Under the pieces are notes generated by a model. It made no database searches. It was not told the DNA's origin and was given only the letters and a program-made list of their open reading frames with translations. The position numbers and the translations under genes were made by a program. DNA of 64,000 nt from JBCCDY01 sp039030555 (GTDB lineage Bacteria > Bacteroidota > Bacteroidia > Cytophagales > Cyclobacteriaceae), in the NCBI GenBank assembly GCA_039030555.1, contig JBCCDY010000003.1:62001-126000 (forward strand), in the 5' to 3' direction. Position 1 is the stretch's first letter, and the number at the start of each line of letters is the position of its first letter. This document shows, piece after piece, positions 19,691 through 28,232 of this stretch.

Positions 19691-19781
19691 AATTCATACC
19701 AACGAATTAAAATAATGTTATGGTATGGATGTTGATTTAATCTACGCTTCTTTCCTATTTAAAGATATATTGCATAGGAAG

Positions 19782-19794
19782 TGTCAGAATGACA
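19782..19794. promoter_or_regulatory. Palindrome just upstream of lon
   Basis: TGTCA-GAA-TGACA is a perfect inverted repeat with 5-bp arms and a 3-base spacer, five bases before the ATG chosen for lon. Lon is a stress protease, so an operator or heat-shock element is plausible, but the site is very close to the start codon and could instead affect translation. One occurrence only; no regulator is assigned. Confidence 0.35.
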
Positions 19795-19799
19795 GTTAT

Positions 19800-22274
19800 A
19801 TGAGTAATAATAATTTTTTGAATTCTATGATTCTTTCGGAATTGTCTGATAATGGCGATTCAGGAGAATTAATACAATTAATATCGCCTGACGGTGAAAA
19901 TCAAGATCAGAACTTTCCTGAAGAGATTCCCATCTTACCTATAAAAAATACGGTTCTATTTCCGGGAGTTGTGATGCCAATTACGGTAGGACGACAAAAG
20001 TCTATCAAATTGGTAAAAGATTGCTATAGTGGAGATAGAATACTTGGTGTAGTAGCGCAGAAAAACACGAAATCGGAAGAGCCGGAGGTTAAAGATCTTT
20101 ATGAGATTGGAACAGTAGCTAAAATCGTAAAGATGCTGGTATTGCCCGATGGTAATACAACCATCATCATTCAAGGACAAAAACGATTCAGTTTGGGCCA
20201 GATAATGAGTGATGACCCGTATTTAAGAGCAACAGTTAATTACCTTACAGAAACCCCTTTAGATACAAAGAATAAGCAATCTTCTGCACTCTTAGACTCT
20301 CTGAAAGATGCCGCTACAAAAATTTTGAAGCTTAACCCTGAAATACCACAGGAAGCGCAGGTAGCACTTGATAATATTGAAAACTCAAGCTTTCTAACGC
20401 ATTTTCTATCCTCCAACGTGAATGCAGATGTCAAAGACAAGCAAAAGCTGTTGGAGATCAATGAAGGTTCCGACCGTGCTACGGTATTATTACAATACAT
20501 GCATAAGGACATCAGCCTTCTGGAAATAAAGCAGGAAATCCACAACAAAGTCAGTCATGATATTGATCAACAACAGAGGGATTACTTCTTAAGACAGCAG
20601 ATCAAGGTATTACAAGATGAGTTAGGCTATGATGGCCCCGATCAAGAGGTAGAAGCCTTAAGAAAACGAGGCGATAAAAAGAAATGGCCTGATCAGGTAA
20701 AAGAGCATTTCAATAAGGAACTGGATAAAATCATGAGAATGAATCCAGCTGCAGCAGATTACCCAGTTTCTGTCAATTATGTTGAGCTTTTGGTCGATCT
20801 TCCATGGGGAGACTTCACAAAAGATAATTTTGATCTCCACAGGGCCAAGAAAATTCTTGATGCAGATCATTATGGACTTGAAAAAGTAAAAGAAAGAATA
20901 CTAGAGTACTTAGCCGTTTTAAAACTTAAAAATGATCTCAAAGGACCTATTTTGTGCCTTTATGGCCCTCCGGGTGTTGGGAAAACGTCTTTAGGAAAAT
21001 CGATAGCCAAAGCCCTGAACAGGAAATATGTAAGAATGTCTCTTGGAGGAGTTCATGATGAAGCAGAAATAAGAGGCCATAGAAAAACCTATATAGGTTC
21101 CATGCCCGGAAAGATCATCCAAAATCTCAAAAAAGTTAAAACTTCGAACCCGGTATTTGTTCTTGACGAGATTGATAAGGTCAGTTCTGATTTCAGAGGA
21201 GATCCGGCTTCAGCTTTACTGGAAGTTCTTGACCCGGAACAGAATAATGCCTTTGCAGATAATTACCTGGAGGTAGAATATGACCTCTCTAAAATTTTAT
21301 TCATCGCAACCGCAAATAGTTTGGATACCATTCACCCGGCTTTGAGGGATAGAATGGAGATCATAGAAGTTTCGGGATATACTCAAGAAGAAAAAATACA
21401 GATTGCTAAAAAACACCTCGTTCCTAAGCAAAGAAAAGAACACGGTCTCAAAACGAAAGATATATCTGTTGGAGAGCCAGCCATCTCAAAAATTATCAGC
21501 GGATATACCCGAGAGTCAGGTGTAAGAAATCTAGAGCAAAAAGTTGGTAAGGTAATCCGAAATGTAGCTAAGTCAGTTGCAATTGAGGAAGAGTACCAAA
21601 AGAAAATCACTCCGAAAGAGGTGAAAAGAATTCTGGGTTCTGAAATTTTTGATAATGAATTTTATCAAGGAAATGATATGGCCGGGGTTGTTACAGGCCT
21701 GGCCTGGACCCAATCTGGAGGGGAAATTCTCTTTATTGAGTCAACATTGAGTCGAGGAAAAGGTAAACTTACACTTTCCGGTCAACTGGGAGATGTGATG
21801 AAGGAATCGGCAACGGCTGCATTAACTTATTTAAAAGCCAATGCCGAGAGGTTCGGGATCAACTATAAAGTATTTGATCAATATGATCTTCATCTTCATG
21901 TTCCTGCAGGTGCGGTTCCCAAAGACGGGCCTTCCGCTGGTATTACAATGTTAACCTCTCTTGCTTCGTTATTCACGCAACGAAAGGTGAAAAGCAAGCT
22001 TGCTATGACGGGAGAGATTACATTAAGAGGTAAGGTACTTCCCGTAGGAGGCATAAAAGAAAAAATATTGGCTGCGCGAAGGGCAGGCATTGAAGAAATC
22101 CTTCTATGTATCCGAAATAAGAAAGATATCGAGGAGATCGACGAAGAATATCTAAAGGACCTGAAAATAACTTTTGTAGAATGGGCCGACGAAGTCATGG
22201 AAAAAGCTTTGTTGAAAGAAAAGGTAAAATCAGCTATTGATTGGGTTATTGAGGAAAAAACAGAAGCTGTATAA
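19800..22274 (+). CDS. lon: Lon ATP-dependent protease
   Basis: About 824 residues from the ATG at 19800; an in-frame ATG at 19725 would add a 25-residue leader not typical of Lon. Domains in order: the N-terminal substrate domain beginning IPILPIKNTVLFPGVV, a coiled middle part, the AAA+ module with Walker A GPPGVGKTS and Walker B FVLDEIDK, and the C-terminal serine protease with PKDGPSAGITM (catalytic Ser) and VGGIKEKILAA (catalytic Lys). It degrades misfolded and regulatory proteins. First of the plus-strand run lon-porQ-hslU; divergent from the PorE-like gene. Confidence 0.97.
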   Translation: MSNNNFLNSMILSELSDNGDSGELIQLISPDGENQDQNFPEEIPILPIKNTVLFPGVVMPITVGRQKSIKLVKDCYSGDRILGVVAQKNTKSEEPEVKDLYEIGTVAKIVKMLVLPDGNTTIIIQGQKRFSLGQIMSDDPYLRATVNYLTETPLDTKNKQSSALLDSLKDAATKILKLNPEIPQEAQVALDNIENSSFLTHFLSSNVNADVKDKQKLLEINEGSDRATVLLQYMHKDISLLEIKQEIHNKVSHDIDQQQRDYFLRQQIKVLQDELGYDGPDQEVEALRKRGDKKKWPDQVKEHFNKELDKIMRMNPAAADYPVSVNYVELLVDLPWGDFTKDNFDLHRAKKILDADHYGLEKVKERILEYLAVLKLKNDLKGPILCLYGPPGVGKTSLGKSIAKALNRKYVRMSLGGVHDEAEIRGHRKTYIGSMPGKIIQNLKKVKTSNPVFVLDEIDKVSSDFRGDPASALLEVLDPEQNNAFADNYLEVEYDLSKILFIATANSLDTIHPALRDRMEIIEVSGYTQEEKIQIAKKHLVPKQRKEHGLKTKDISVGEPAISKIISGYTRESGVRNLEQKVGKVIRNVAKSVAIEEEYQKKITPKEVKRILGSEIFDNEFYQGNDMAGVVTGLAWTQSGGEILFIESTLSRGKGKLTLSGQLGDVMKESATAALTYLKANAERFGINYKVFDQYDLHLHVPAGAVPKDGPSAGITMLTSLASLFTQRKVKSKLAMTGEITLRGKVLPVGGIKEKILAARRAGIEEILLCIRNKKDIEEIDEEYLKDLKITFVEWADEVMEKALLKEKVKSAIDWVIEEKTEAV

Positions 22275-22291
22275 ACACTTTAAAAAGGCTG

Positions 22292-23338
22292 ATGCCGAAA
22301 AGTATTCCATTTGTATTGCTGATTGGCTTATTTAGCCTGGAAATCAGGGCTCAAATTGGTGGAAGAAGATCTTTTGAGAGTTTAAATGTTCCTCAGAGTG
22401 CTGCTCAGGCTAGTCTCGGAGGCGTTAATGTTTCAAATAGCCTCATCGACCCCGCATTAATACTTTCCAACCCGGCATTGCTACGTGAAGGATTTGAAAA
22501 CAGGCTTACCTTAACCTATTCTTCTTATGTAGCCGGGATAGACTATACATCCTTTGTTTATCCATTTCAGTTTAAAGATGTTGGTTTGTTTAGTGTTGGA
22601 GTTCAATACTTCAATTTCGGGGACTTCGAAGGTTTTGATGATACCGGAGCACCAACAAATGATTTTCAGGCATCTGATTTTGTCATTTCTGTAAGTCATA
22701 GTCGTTCTGCTGGAAATTTTAGATATGGGGCTTCTATAAAACTCGCCAGGGAGTCTATTGATAACTTCGGAGCCACGGCTTTTTTATTTGATCTCGGAGG
22801 AGTTTTTATTCATCCGGAGAAAGAATTTAATGTAGGGCTGGCCATTAAAAACACAGGGTTTTTATTATCCGATTTTTCAGAGACAAGTGATTCTAGTGTT
22901 CCTTTCGATGTTCAGATTGGTACCACTTTCAAGCCGAAATATATGCCCGTACGGTTTTCGTTAACCACATATAATTTATGGACGGGTGACGTCACTTTTT
23001 TTGATCCAGAAATTTCTGAGGACAGTCCAAGCACTATCGACAGAGTATTCAGAAGGGTTGCCATAGGAACGGAACTACTTTTAAGCAAAGGTGTTAATGT
23101 ACGAGTAGGGTACAACCATTTGGTTAGGCAGGAGTTGAGATTGGAAGAAGCGTCAGGTGGAGCAGGCTTTTCTTTTGGATTTTTAGTGAAGATCAAAGCT
23201 TTTGAAATTTCATATACCAGAAGCTTATTTCACGTAGCTGGAGGAAATAACTATTTCACACTCACTACCGATTTCAAAAGGATTTTAAAAAAAAAACAGT
23301 CAAAGACAGGAAGTTTATTAGAAAGTAATGGAAAATAG
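22292..23338 (+). CDS. porQ: PorQ, type IX secretion system outer-membrane protein
   Basis: 348 residues: signal peptide (to about residue 20), then a beta-barrel of the PorQ/PorV type with the N-terminal segment SFESLNVPQSAAQASLGG and SNPALL that are typical of PorQ. In Porphyromonas PorQ works with PorU, PorV and PorZ in the attachment complex that processes and anchors T9SS cargo at the surface. It lies 18 bp after lon and overlaps hslU by 11 bp. The window also holds a T9SS substrate (35595-38216), so the pathway is likely active. Confidence 0.9.
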   Translation: MPKSIPFVLLIGLFSLEIRAQIGGRRSFESLNVPQSAAQASLGGVNVSNSLIDPALILSNPALLREGFENRLTLTYSSYVAGIDYTSFVYPFQFKDVGLFSVGVQYFNFGDFEGFDDTGAPTNDFQASDFVISVSHSRSAGNFRYGASIKLARESIDNFGATAFLFDLGGVFIHPEKEFNVGLAIKNTGFLLSDFSETSDSSVPFDVQIGTTFKPKYMPVRFSLTTYNLWTGDVTFFDPEISEDSPSTIDRVFRRVAIGTELLLSKGVNVRVGYNHLVRQELRLEEASGGAGFSFGFLVKIKAFEISYTRSLFHVAGGNNYFTLTTDFKRILKKKQSKTGSLLESNGK

Positions 23339-24716
23339 CAAATACATGACTCCTAGGGAAATTGTTAGCGCCCTCGATAAATACATAATCGGTCAAAAAG
23401 AAGCTAAAAGAAATGTAGCGATCGCATTGAGGAACCGATGGAGGAGAATGAATGTAAAATCGGAGCTGAAATCCGAGATTATTCCAAACAACATCTTAAT
23501 GATAGGCCCAACAGGGGTTGGAAAAACGGAGATAGCCAGAAGATTAGCCAAGCTTGCTGATGCTCCTTTCGTAAAGGTGGAAGCTTCCAAATTTACAGAG
23601 GTTGGTTATGTAGGTAGAGATGTAGAGTCGATGGTACGAGACCTTGTAGAGCAGTGCGTCGGAATGGTAAAGAAAAAGAAGAAAGAGGAAGTTAAAGCCC
23701 GGGCGGAGGTTGTAGTTGAAAATATAATTTTGGATACACTCATTCCACCTGTTAAACAAAGCCAGCCAAAGAACGTCACGATTGATAACGGAGATACAGA
23801 ACCTCAGTCTGACGCAGAACTCAATGAAAAAACAAGAGAGCGATTTCGTGACAAAATACGTTCGGGAGAGCTTGATGATCGAAAAATAGAGATCAATGTA
23901 AAGCAAACAGGCAACTCGGGAATAGGGATGATCGGTTCCGGAGGTATGGATGAAGTTTCGATGATGAACCTTCAGGAAATGGTCAGTAATATGCTTCCTA
24001 AAAAAAGTAAGAAGCGTAAGGTTTCTATCGGAGAAGCACGGAAAATATTATTGGAAGAGGAAGCTTCCAGGCTGATCGATATGGATGAGGTTAAGGAGGA
24101 AGCCGTCAGAAAAACCCAAAATACTGGTATCATATTCATTGATGAGGTAGATAAAATTGCAAAGGGTGGTGGCTCCAAACAAGGCCCTGATGTAAGTCGC
24201 GATGGGGTACAGCGTGATTTATTGCCTATTGTTGAGGGAAGTGCCGTTAACACCAAGTATGGCATAGTAAACACAGATCATATTCTATTTATAGCTGCTG
24301 GAGCATTTCATTTCAGTAAACCTTCGGATTTGATTCCTGAGCTTCAGGGTCGTTTTCCGATACGTGTGGAACTCGAAAGCCTCACTAAAGACGATTTTTA
24401 TCAAATACTGAAGGAACCTAAAAATGCACTTACCAAGCAGTATTCGGCACTTTTAGATGCAGAGGGAGTAGAATTGACATTTACCGATGATGCTCTGCAT
24501 GAGTTAGCTGAAATTGCTTTCAGAGCTAATTCAGAAGTTGAAAATATTGGGGCAAGGAGGCTGCATACGGTGCTTAGCCAGTTGCTAAATGAGTTTTTAT
24601 TTGACGTTCCTGACGTAATAGTTCCTAACGCCAAACTATCGATAACGAAAGAACTGGTCACTGAAAAGCTGCAAAATGTAATTGAGGATAAGGACTTGAG
24701 CCAGTATATTTTGTGA
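23328..24716 (+). CDS. hslU: HslU, ATPase subunit of the HslUV protease
   Basis: 462 residues, normal size. Visible are the N-terminal TPREIVSALDKYIIGQ segment, Walker A GPTGVGKTE, the FTEVGYVGRDVE pore-loop region, an inserted I-domain (about 110-235), Walker B IIFIDEVDKI and the C-terminal tail ending SQYIL that docks into HslV. HslU unfolds substrates for HslV; hslV is not in this window. It overlaps porQ by 11 bp. Its last 16 codons and stop (24666-24716) are duplicated at 52690-52740 (separate entries). Confidence 0.97.
   Translation: MENSKYMTPREIVSALDKYIIGQKEAKRNVAIALRNRWRRMNVKSELKSEIIPNNILMIGPTGVGKTEIARRLAKLADAPFVKVEASKFTEVGYVGRDVESMVRDLVEQCVGMVKKKKKEEVKARAEVVVENIILDTLIPPVKQSQPKNVTIDNGDTEPQSDAELNEKTRERFRDKIRSGELDDRKIEINVKQTGNSGIGMIGSGGMDEVSMMNLQEMVSNMLPKKSKKRKVSIGEARKILLEEEASRLIDMDEVKEEAVRKTQNTGIIFIDEVDKIAKGGGSKQGPDVSRDGVQRDLLPIVEGSAVNTKYGIVNTDHILFIAAGAFHFSKPSDLIPELQGRFPIRVELESLTKDDFYQILKEPKNALTKQYSALLDAEGVELTFTDDALHELAEIAFRANSEVENIGARRLHTVLSQLLNEFLFDVPDVIVPNAKLSITKELVTEKLQNVIEDKDLSQYIL
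24666..24716 (+). repeat. hslU: hslU 3' end, left copy of a 51-bp direct repeat
   Basis: This stretch (16 codons plus stop, KLQNVIEDKDLSQYIL) is matched by 52690-52740 in the same orientation at 41 of 51 bases. All ten differences are synonymous (including TGA versus TAA). Homology stops at once upstream of the Lys codon in the right copy. The two copies bracket the whole accessory block 24.7-52.7 kb. Confidence 0.85.
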
Positions 24717-24722
24717 TAGGTA

Positions 24723-24751
24723 TGATTTGCATGACCACTAAATGCAAATCA
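24723..24751. terminator. Hairpin between convergent hslU and the sensor gene
   Basis: Perfect 10-bp inverted repeat, TGATTTGCAT and ATGCAAATCA, with a 9-base loop. It lies between two convergent stop codons (hslU at 24716, sensor at 24758). There is no T-run on either side, so it is at best a weak or factor-assisted bidirectional terminator. Confidence 0.5.
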
Positions 24752-24757
24752 CCGTCA

Positions 24758-26611
24758 TCAGTTCAATAAAAGGAACTGAGCATAAAGTTTATCATGTTCA
24801 TTCAAGCCTAAGTTTTTCATTTTCTTGATTTTATTTCTGAAGGCAGAACAGGTAGCAACTCTAAGTTCAAGCTGATCGGATAATTCTGTAAGTGTCATGT
24901 CTGAACCAGAAATTTCAATGTGGGCTATGTAAAAGGCTTTTAGCAAAGGGAACCGTAGATTATGAAAAACAGTATGAGATTTTACGGATTCAATATATCC
25001 ACAGCTAGAACATCTTCTCGCTAGAGAATTATCGGTGCTGTATCCGGAGTAATAACATTTTTTGCATGTAAACCCTTTCCGCCATTTTAAATCTAGTAGA
25101 TATTTATGGCAGCTTAAATCATTAGGGAATACTTTTTTGAACTCATAAAAGCTGACACTGTTCGAAAGCAATAGTTTCTGCATTTTAAAACGAGTCTCCT
25201 TTTTTAAATTCCAATTGTCCTTATCCAGTATTCTATTTATTTTATTGATTTCTTCTGCCTGCTCTGCTAGTTTTTCATTTACTCTTTCTATCTCTTCCTT
25301 TTTTGCATTGATTTCAAGCGTTCTTTCTTTTACCTTTTGCTCTAATTCTTTATTGACTTTATTCTGGAGCTTGCTGTTTATCTCATGTTGAGTAACAATA
25401 CGCTTCATAGCCCTGTCTTTTCTCTGTTTAATGATTCTGACCTTATCACCTAGTGCTAAAGAAAGTGTCACCAAATGAGCCAGAAATCCTGCATTCATGC
25501 TGTAAAAGAATAGGGCAACATCTGAGCTTATGCCGCTAATACCAGTCGATAGTAAAAGCTTTATTACTGCACCGACCATGAGGAATAAAAATGCCAGCAT
25601 CATGAGTCTGGCAGGTTTATATCCTTTCCAGAAAAAATAAATGCTTAATGACAAAAGTATAATAAGTGGTACAAGGTCAATGAACAGATAGTCAAAAAAA
25701 GTTGGAGCTAAAAAAAGGCAGAATATGAAGTAAAGTGACCTCAAAGTAATTAAACCAATCAATACCTTATCGGCCCAGGACGCTTTATTCTCCAGATGTA
25801 AAAATCGCCGTGTAAACAAACAACTGAACAATACGATCAGGTACATGAAAACCCCATAAGCGAGGCTGTTCCACCCATGTACTATAGGCCACACAAATTG
25901 ATAGGCAAACCCATCCAAGCTGCTAAAGAAAAGAACGATGCTAAAAGCATAGCCAACGAAATACAGGTATGGAGTTTCCCTTATTGCGAAATATAGAAGC
26001 AAATTATACAAACCGATAAGTATGATGAGTCCATAAAAAAGCCCGAATAAAAAATATTCGTTGAGTGAATAGTAGGTGAAGTAATCAAATGAGCGTATTA
26101 CTAAAATTATATTGACCGGATGTGAAGCTTTGATGTTGAAATAATAGGTAAGTGCATGGTCATGATCGTTTTCAATGGGGATTACGAAATTTTTATGCTT
26201 AATCCTTCTTTGTCTAAAAGGGTTTTCATCACCTAATTCTACAATGCTATAGTTCCCTTCTACTTTCGGGATATAAGCAACGATATGGTCGATAGTCTGG
26301 TCAAAAAACTCCAATAACCACTTTTTATCAGAAGAGCTTTTATGTTGAATTCTTACTTTAAACCAGTAACTGGAGTTTAGATTATAATTTTCAGGTGCAA
26401 AATTATGGTTAACAATAAATTCATCTTGAAAGTCCTCCGATAGTATGTCTTCAAATGTGAGGTTGCTTTCCGGGTCTTCGAGGTACTCTATGTATTCATG
26501 AACAAATATGTGTTGATCTTGAGTGTCATTAATATAATAGATATCCTGTCCGGAGAGTTGAAAGGGGATTATATAAAGAATTAAGTAAACAATTTTTTTA
26601 AAAACATTCAC
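24758..26611 (-). CDS. 7TMR-DISM membrane sensor fused to an IS1595-type zinc ribbon
   Basis: 617 residues. Signal peptide (to about 21), an extracytoplasmic 7TMR-DISM sensor domain (about 25-180, with SYWFKVRI), seven membrane helices (about 190-395; the usual LFYGLIILIGLYNLLLY first helix), a charged coiled coil (about 400-475), then a cytosolic part with a zinc ribbon C516-x2-C519-x14-C534-x2-C537 and a following helical stretch LTELSDQLEL resembling an HTH. The region from FPNDLSCHKYLL through the ribbon resembles the zinc ribbon at the front of IS1595-family transposases, but there is no catalytic core. Likely a membrane-bound regulator of the adjacent sugar locus. The start is GTG; no ATG fits. 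Confidence 0.8.
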   Translation of the reverse strand: MNVFKKIVYLILYIIPFQLSGQDIYYINDTQDQHIFVHEYIEYLEDPESNLTFEDILSEDFQDEFIVNHNFAPENYNLNSSYWFKVRIQHKSSSDKKWLLEFFDQTIDHIVAYIPKVEGNYSIVELGDENPFRQRRIKHKNFVIPIENDHDHALTYYFNIKASHPVNIILVIRSFDYFTYYSLNEYFLFGLFYGLIILIGLYNLLLYFAIRETPYLYFVGYAFSIVLFFSSLDGFAYQFVWPIVHGWNSLAYGVFMYLIVLFSCLFTRRFLHLENKASWADKVLIGLITLRSLYFIFCLFLAPTFFDYLFIDLVPLIILLSLSIYFFWKGYKPARLMMLAFLFLMVGAVIKLLLSTGISGISSDVALFFYSMNAGFLAHLVTLSLALGDKVRIIKQRKDRAMKRIVTQHEINSKLQNKVNKELEQKVKERTLEINAKKEEIERVNEKLAEQAEEINKINRILDKDNWNLKKETRFKMQKLLLSNSVSFYEFKKVFPNDLSCHKYLLDLKWRKGFTCKKCYYSGYSTDNSLARRCSSCGYIESVKSHTVFHNLRFPLLKAFYIAHIEISGSDMTLTELSDQLELRVATCSAFRNKIKKMKNLGLNEHDKLYAQFLLLN

Positions 26612-26690
26612 TTTAAGTATTTCTATTTAATTAGTTCCTTAATTCTTTCGAAGTCTTTCAAATTAAAAATTATCCCTGGTTTATATACTT

Positions 26691-28169
26691 CTAATAAACG
26701 AGCGTTTGAATAGATCGGGGTAAAATTATCTGTTCAAGTGCTGTTGTTGAACCAACATACAATTTATAGCTTATTTTTTTCTCTGTTGGGTTCATGATTA
26801 TTGTTGCAATGCTACGGTCGTCGTTCATGAACGAGGTGCTCAATAAAATACTTCTACTACTTGCTGTACTGACTCGTTTAGCCCCAGGCCGTATGAATTT
26901 AGAAAAATGACCGATGTAAAAGTAAGAAGGGGTATAAATAAGTTCCCCCGTTTGAGTATCTGCATGAACAGGCGAAAAACAGAAATTTCCGACATGATTA
27001 GGCCCACCTTTTTCATCAAGAAGTATGTTCCAGTCTGTCCAGCCTACCGTGCCATTATTGAAATCATTAATGATCGAAAGTCCGTACTTCTCGCCATTAG
27101 GCCAGTATTGATATTTTTCAGGATCGAAGCTTTCAGCGGTGCCCTCCGTAAATAGTAACTTTTTAGAAGGGTATGATTCATTGATGAGGCCAAGATTATC
27201 GAACATAGGTTCTCCACCTGTCCACGTTTCATACCAATGAAATCCAATGCCCCAGGCATATTTTTCAGCCTCCGGGTCTTCCAGAATAGTATTGACCCTG
27301 TGGTTAATAAGATCTCTGTTGTGGTCCCAAATAATTATTTTCTTATCTCCGAGTCCTTCTTTTTCCATTGTAGGCCCTAAGTTATTTTTCAGAAAATCCC
27401 TTTCTTCCTCAGCGGTATAAATGCAAGATTCCCATCGTTGCGTAGCCATAGGCTCGTTTTGAATGGTGATTCCCCAAATAGGAATTCCTTCTTGTTCGTA
27501 AGCTTTAATGAATTTGGTGTAATAAAGTGCCCAGGAGTCATAGTATTCCTGTAATAGTTTACCTCCGCGAAGCATGTGATTGTTACTTTTCATAAACGCC
27601 GGAGGGCTCCATGGACTTGCATACAATAAAAGCGCTCCGCCAGCAGATGTAATTGCTTTTTTGATTAGGGGTATCCTGAATTCCTTATCGTGTGCAATAC
27701 TGAAACTGTTCAGACTTTTATCTTCACCAGAAACGTATGTGTAGCTTCCACTGCTAAAATCGCAACTGTGAATATTGGTGCGTGCGAGTGAGTAACCTAT
27801 TCCTTTATCAACATCATAGTAGGAGTCGAGAAATTCTTTCTGTTTGTTTTCAGGTAATTTGGCGAACACTTCGGCAGAAGCATCCGTAATAGCACCTCCT
27901 ATTCCTAAAAAAGTCTGGAACGTTTTATTAGGGTTTACAAATACAGCAATCTCCGTTTCTAACGGTTGTTTTGCTGCTGTAAATCTGGCACCTTCTACCT
28001 TCGAAAGCCTTAGTGTTGCATCTTTTGCGGTAACAAAAATAGATACTTCCCGGCCCTCATAGGAGATATCACTGTTACTATTAAGTTTTGCTACGGGTTC
28101 TTTTTTTTCAATGTTACAACCGAATATGATAAAAAGGATGAAAACAGGAATGATACAGGTATTCTTCAT
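26691..28169 (-). CDS. GH30 glycoside hydrolase, lipoprotein (glucosylceramidase-like)
   Basis: 492 residues from the ATG at 28169 (a longer TTG frame is less likely). Lipoprotein signal ending FIIFGC (Cys18). A (beta/alpha)8 barrel with the GH30 acid/base Glu239 in ITIQNEP and the nucleophile Glu342 in LLFTEGTAE, followed by the family's beta-sandwich. The sequence looks closer to the GH30_1 (glucosylceramidase/beta-glucosidase) group than its neighbour does; that is an impression. In marine laminarin loci such enzymes trim beta-1,6 branches. It is the last gene of the PUL run, downstream of the SusE-like gene. Confidence 0.9.
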   Translation of the reverse strand: MKNTCIIPVFILFIIFGCNIEKKEPVAKLNSNSDISYEGREVSIFVTAKDATLRLSKVEGARFTAAKQPLETEIAVFVNPNKTFQTFLGIGGAITDASAEVFAKLPENKQKEFLDSYYDVDKGIGYSLARTNIHSCDFSSGSYTYVSGEDKSLNSFSIAHDKEFRIPLIKKAITSAGGALLLYASPWSPPAFMKSNNHMLRGGKLLQEYYDSWALYYTKFIKAYEQEGIPIWGITIQNEPMATQRWESCIYTAEEERDFLKNNLGPTMEKEGLGDKKIIIWDHNRDLINHRVNTILEDPEAEKYAWGIGFHWYETWTGGEPMFDNLGLINESYPSKKLLFTEGTAESFDPEKYQYWPNGEKYGLSIINDFNNGTVGWTDWNILLDEKGGPNHVGNFCFSPVHADTQTGELIYTPSYFYIGHFSKFIRPGAKRVSTASSRSILLSTSFMNDDRSIATIIMNPTEKKISYKLYVGSTTALEQIILPRSIQTLVY

Positions 28170-28232
28170 TATTAATGTATTTGGAATAAAAAATATAATG
28201 CCATGCTTAGCTGGCACTATATTTTCAATCAT

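Noticed and set aside
24758..26611. IS1595 insertion sequence
   Set aside because: Only the zinc-ribbon part is present, in frame with a membrane sensor; no transposase catalytic core and no terminal inverted repeats seen.
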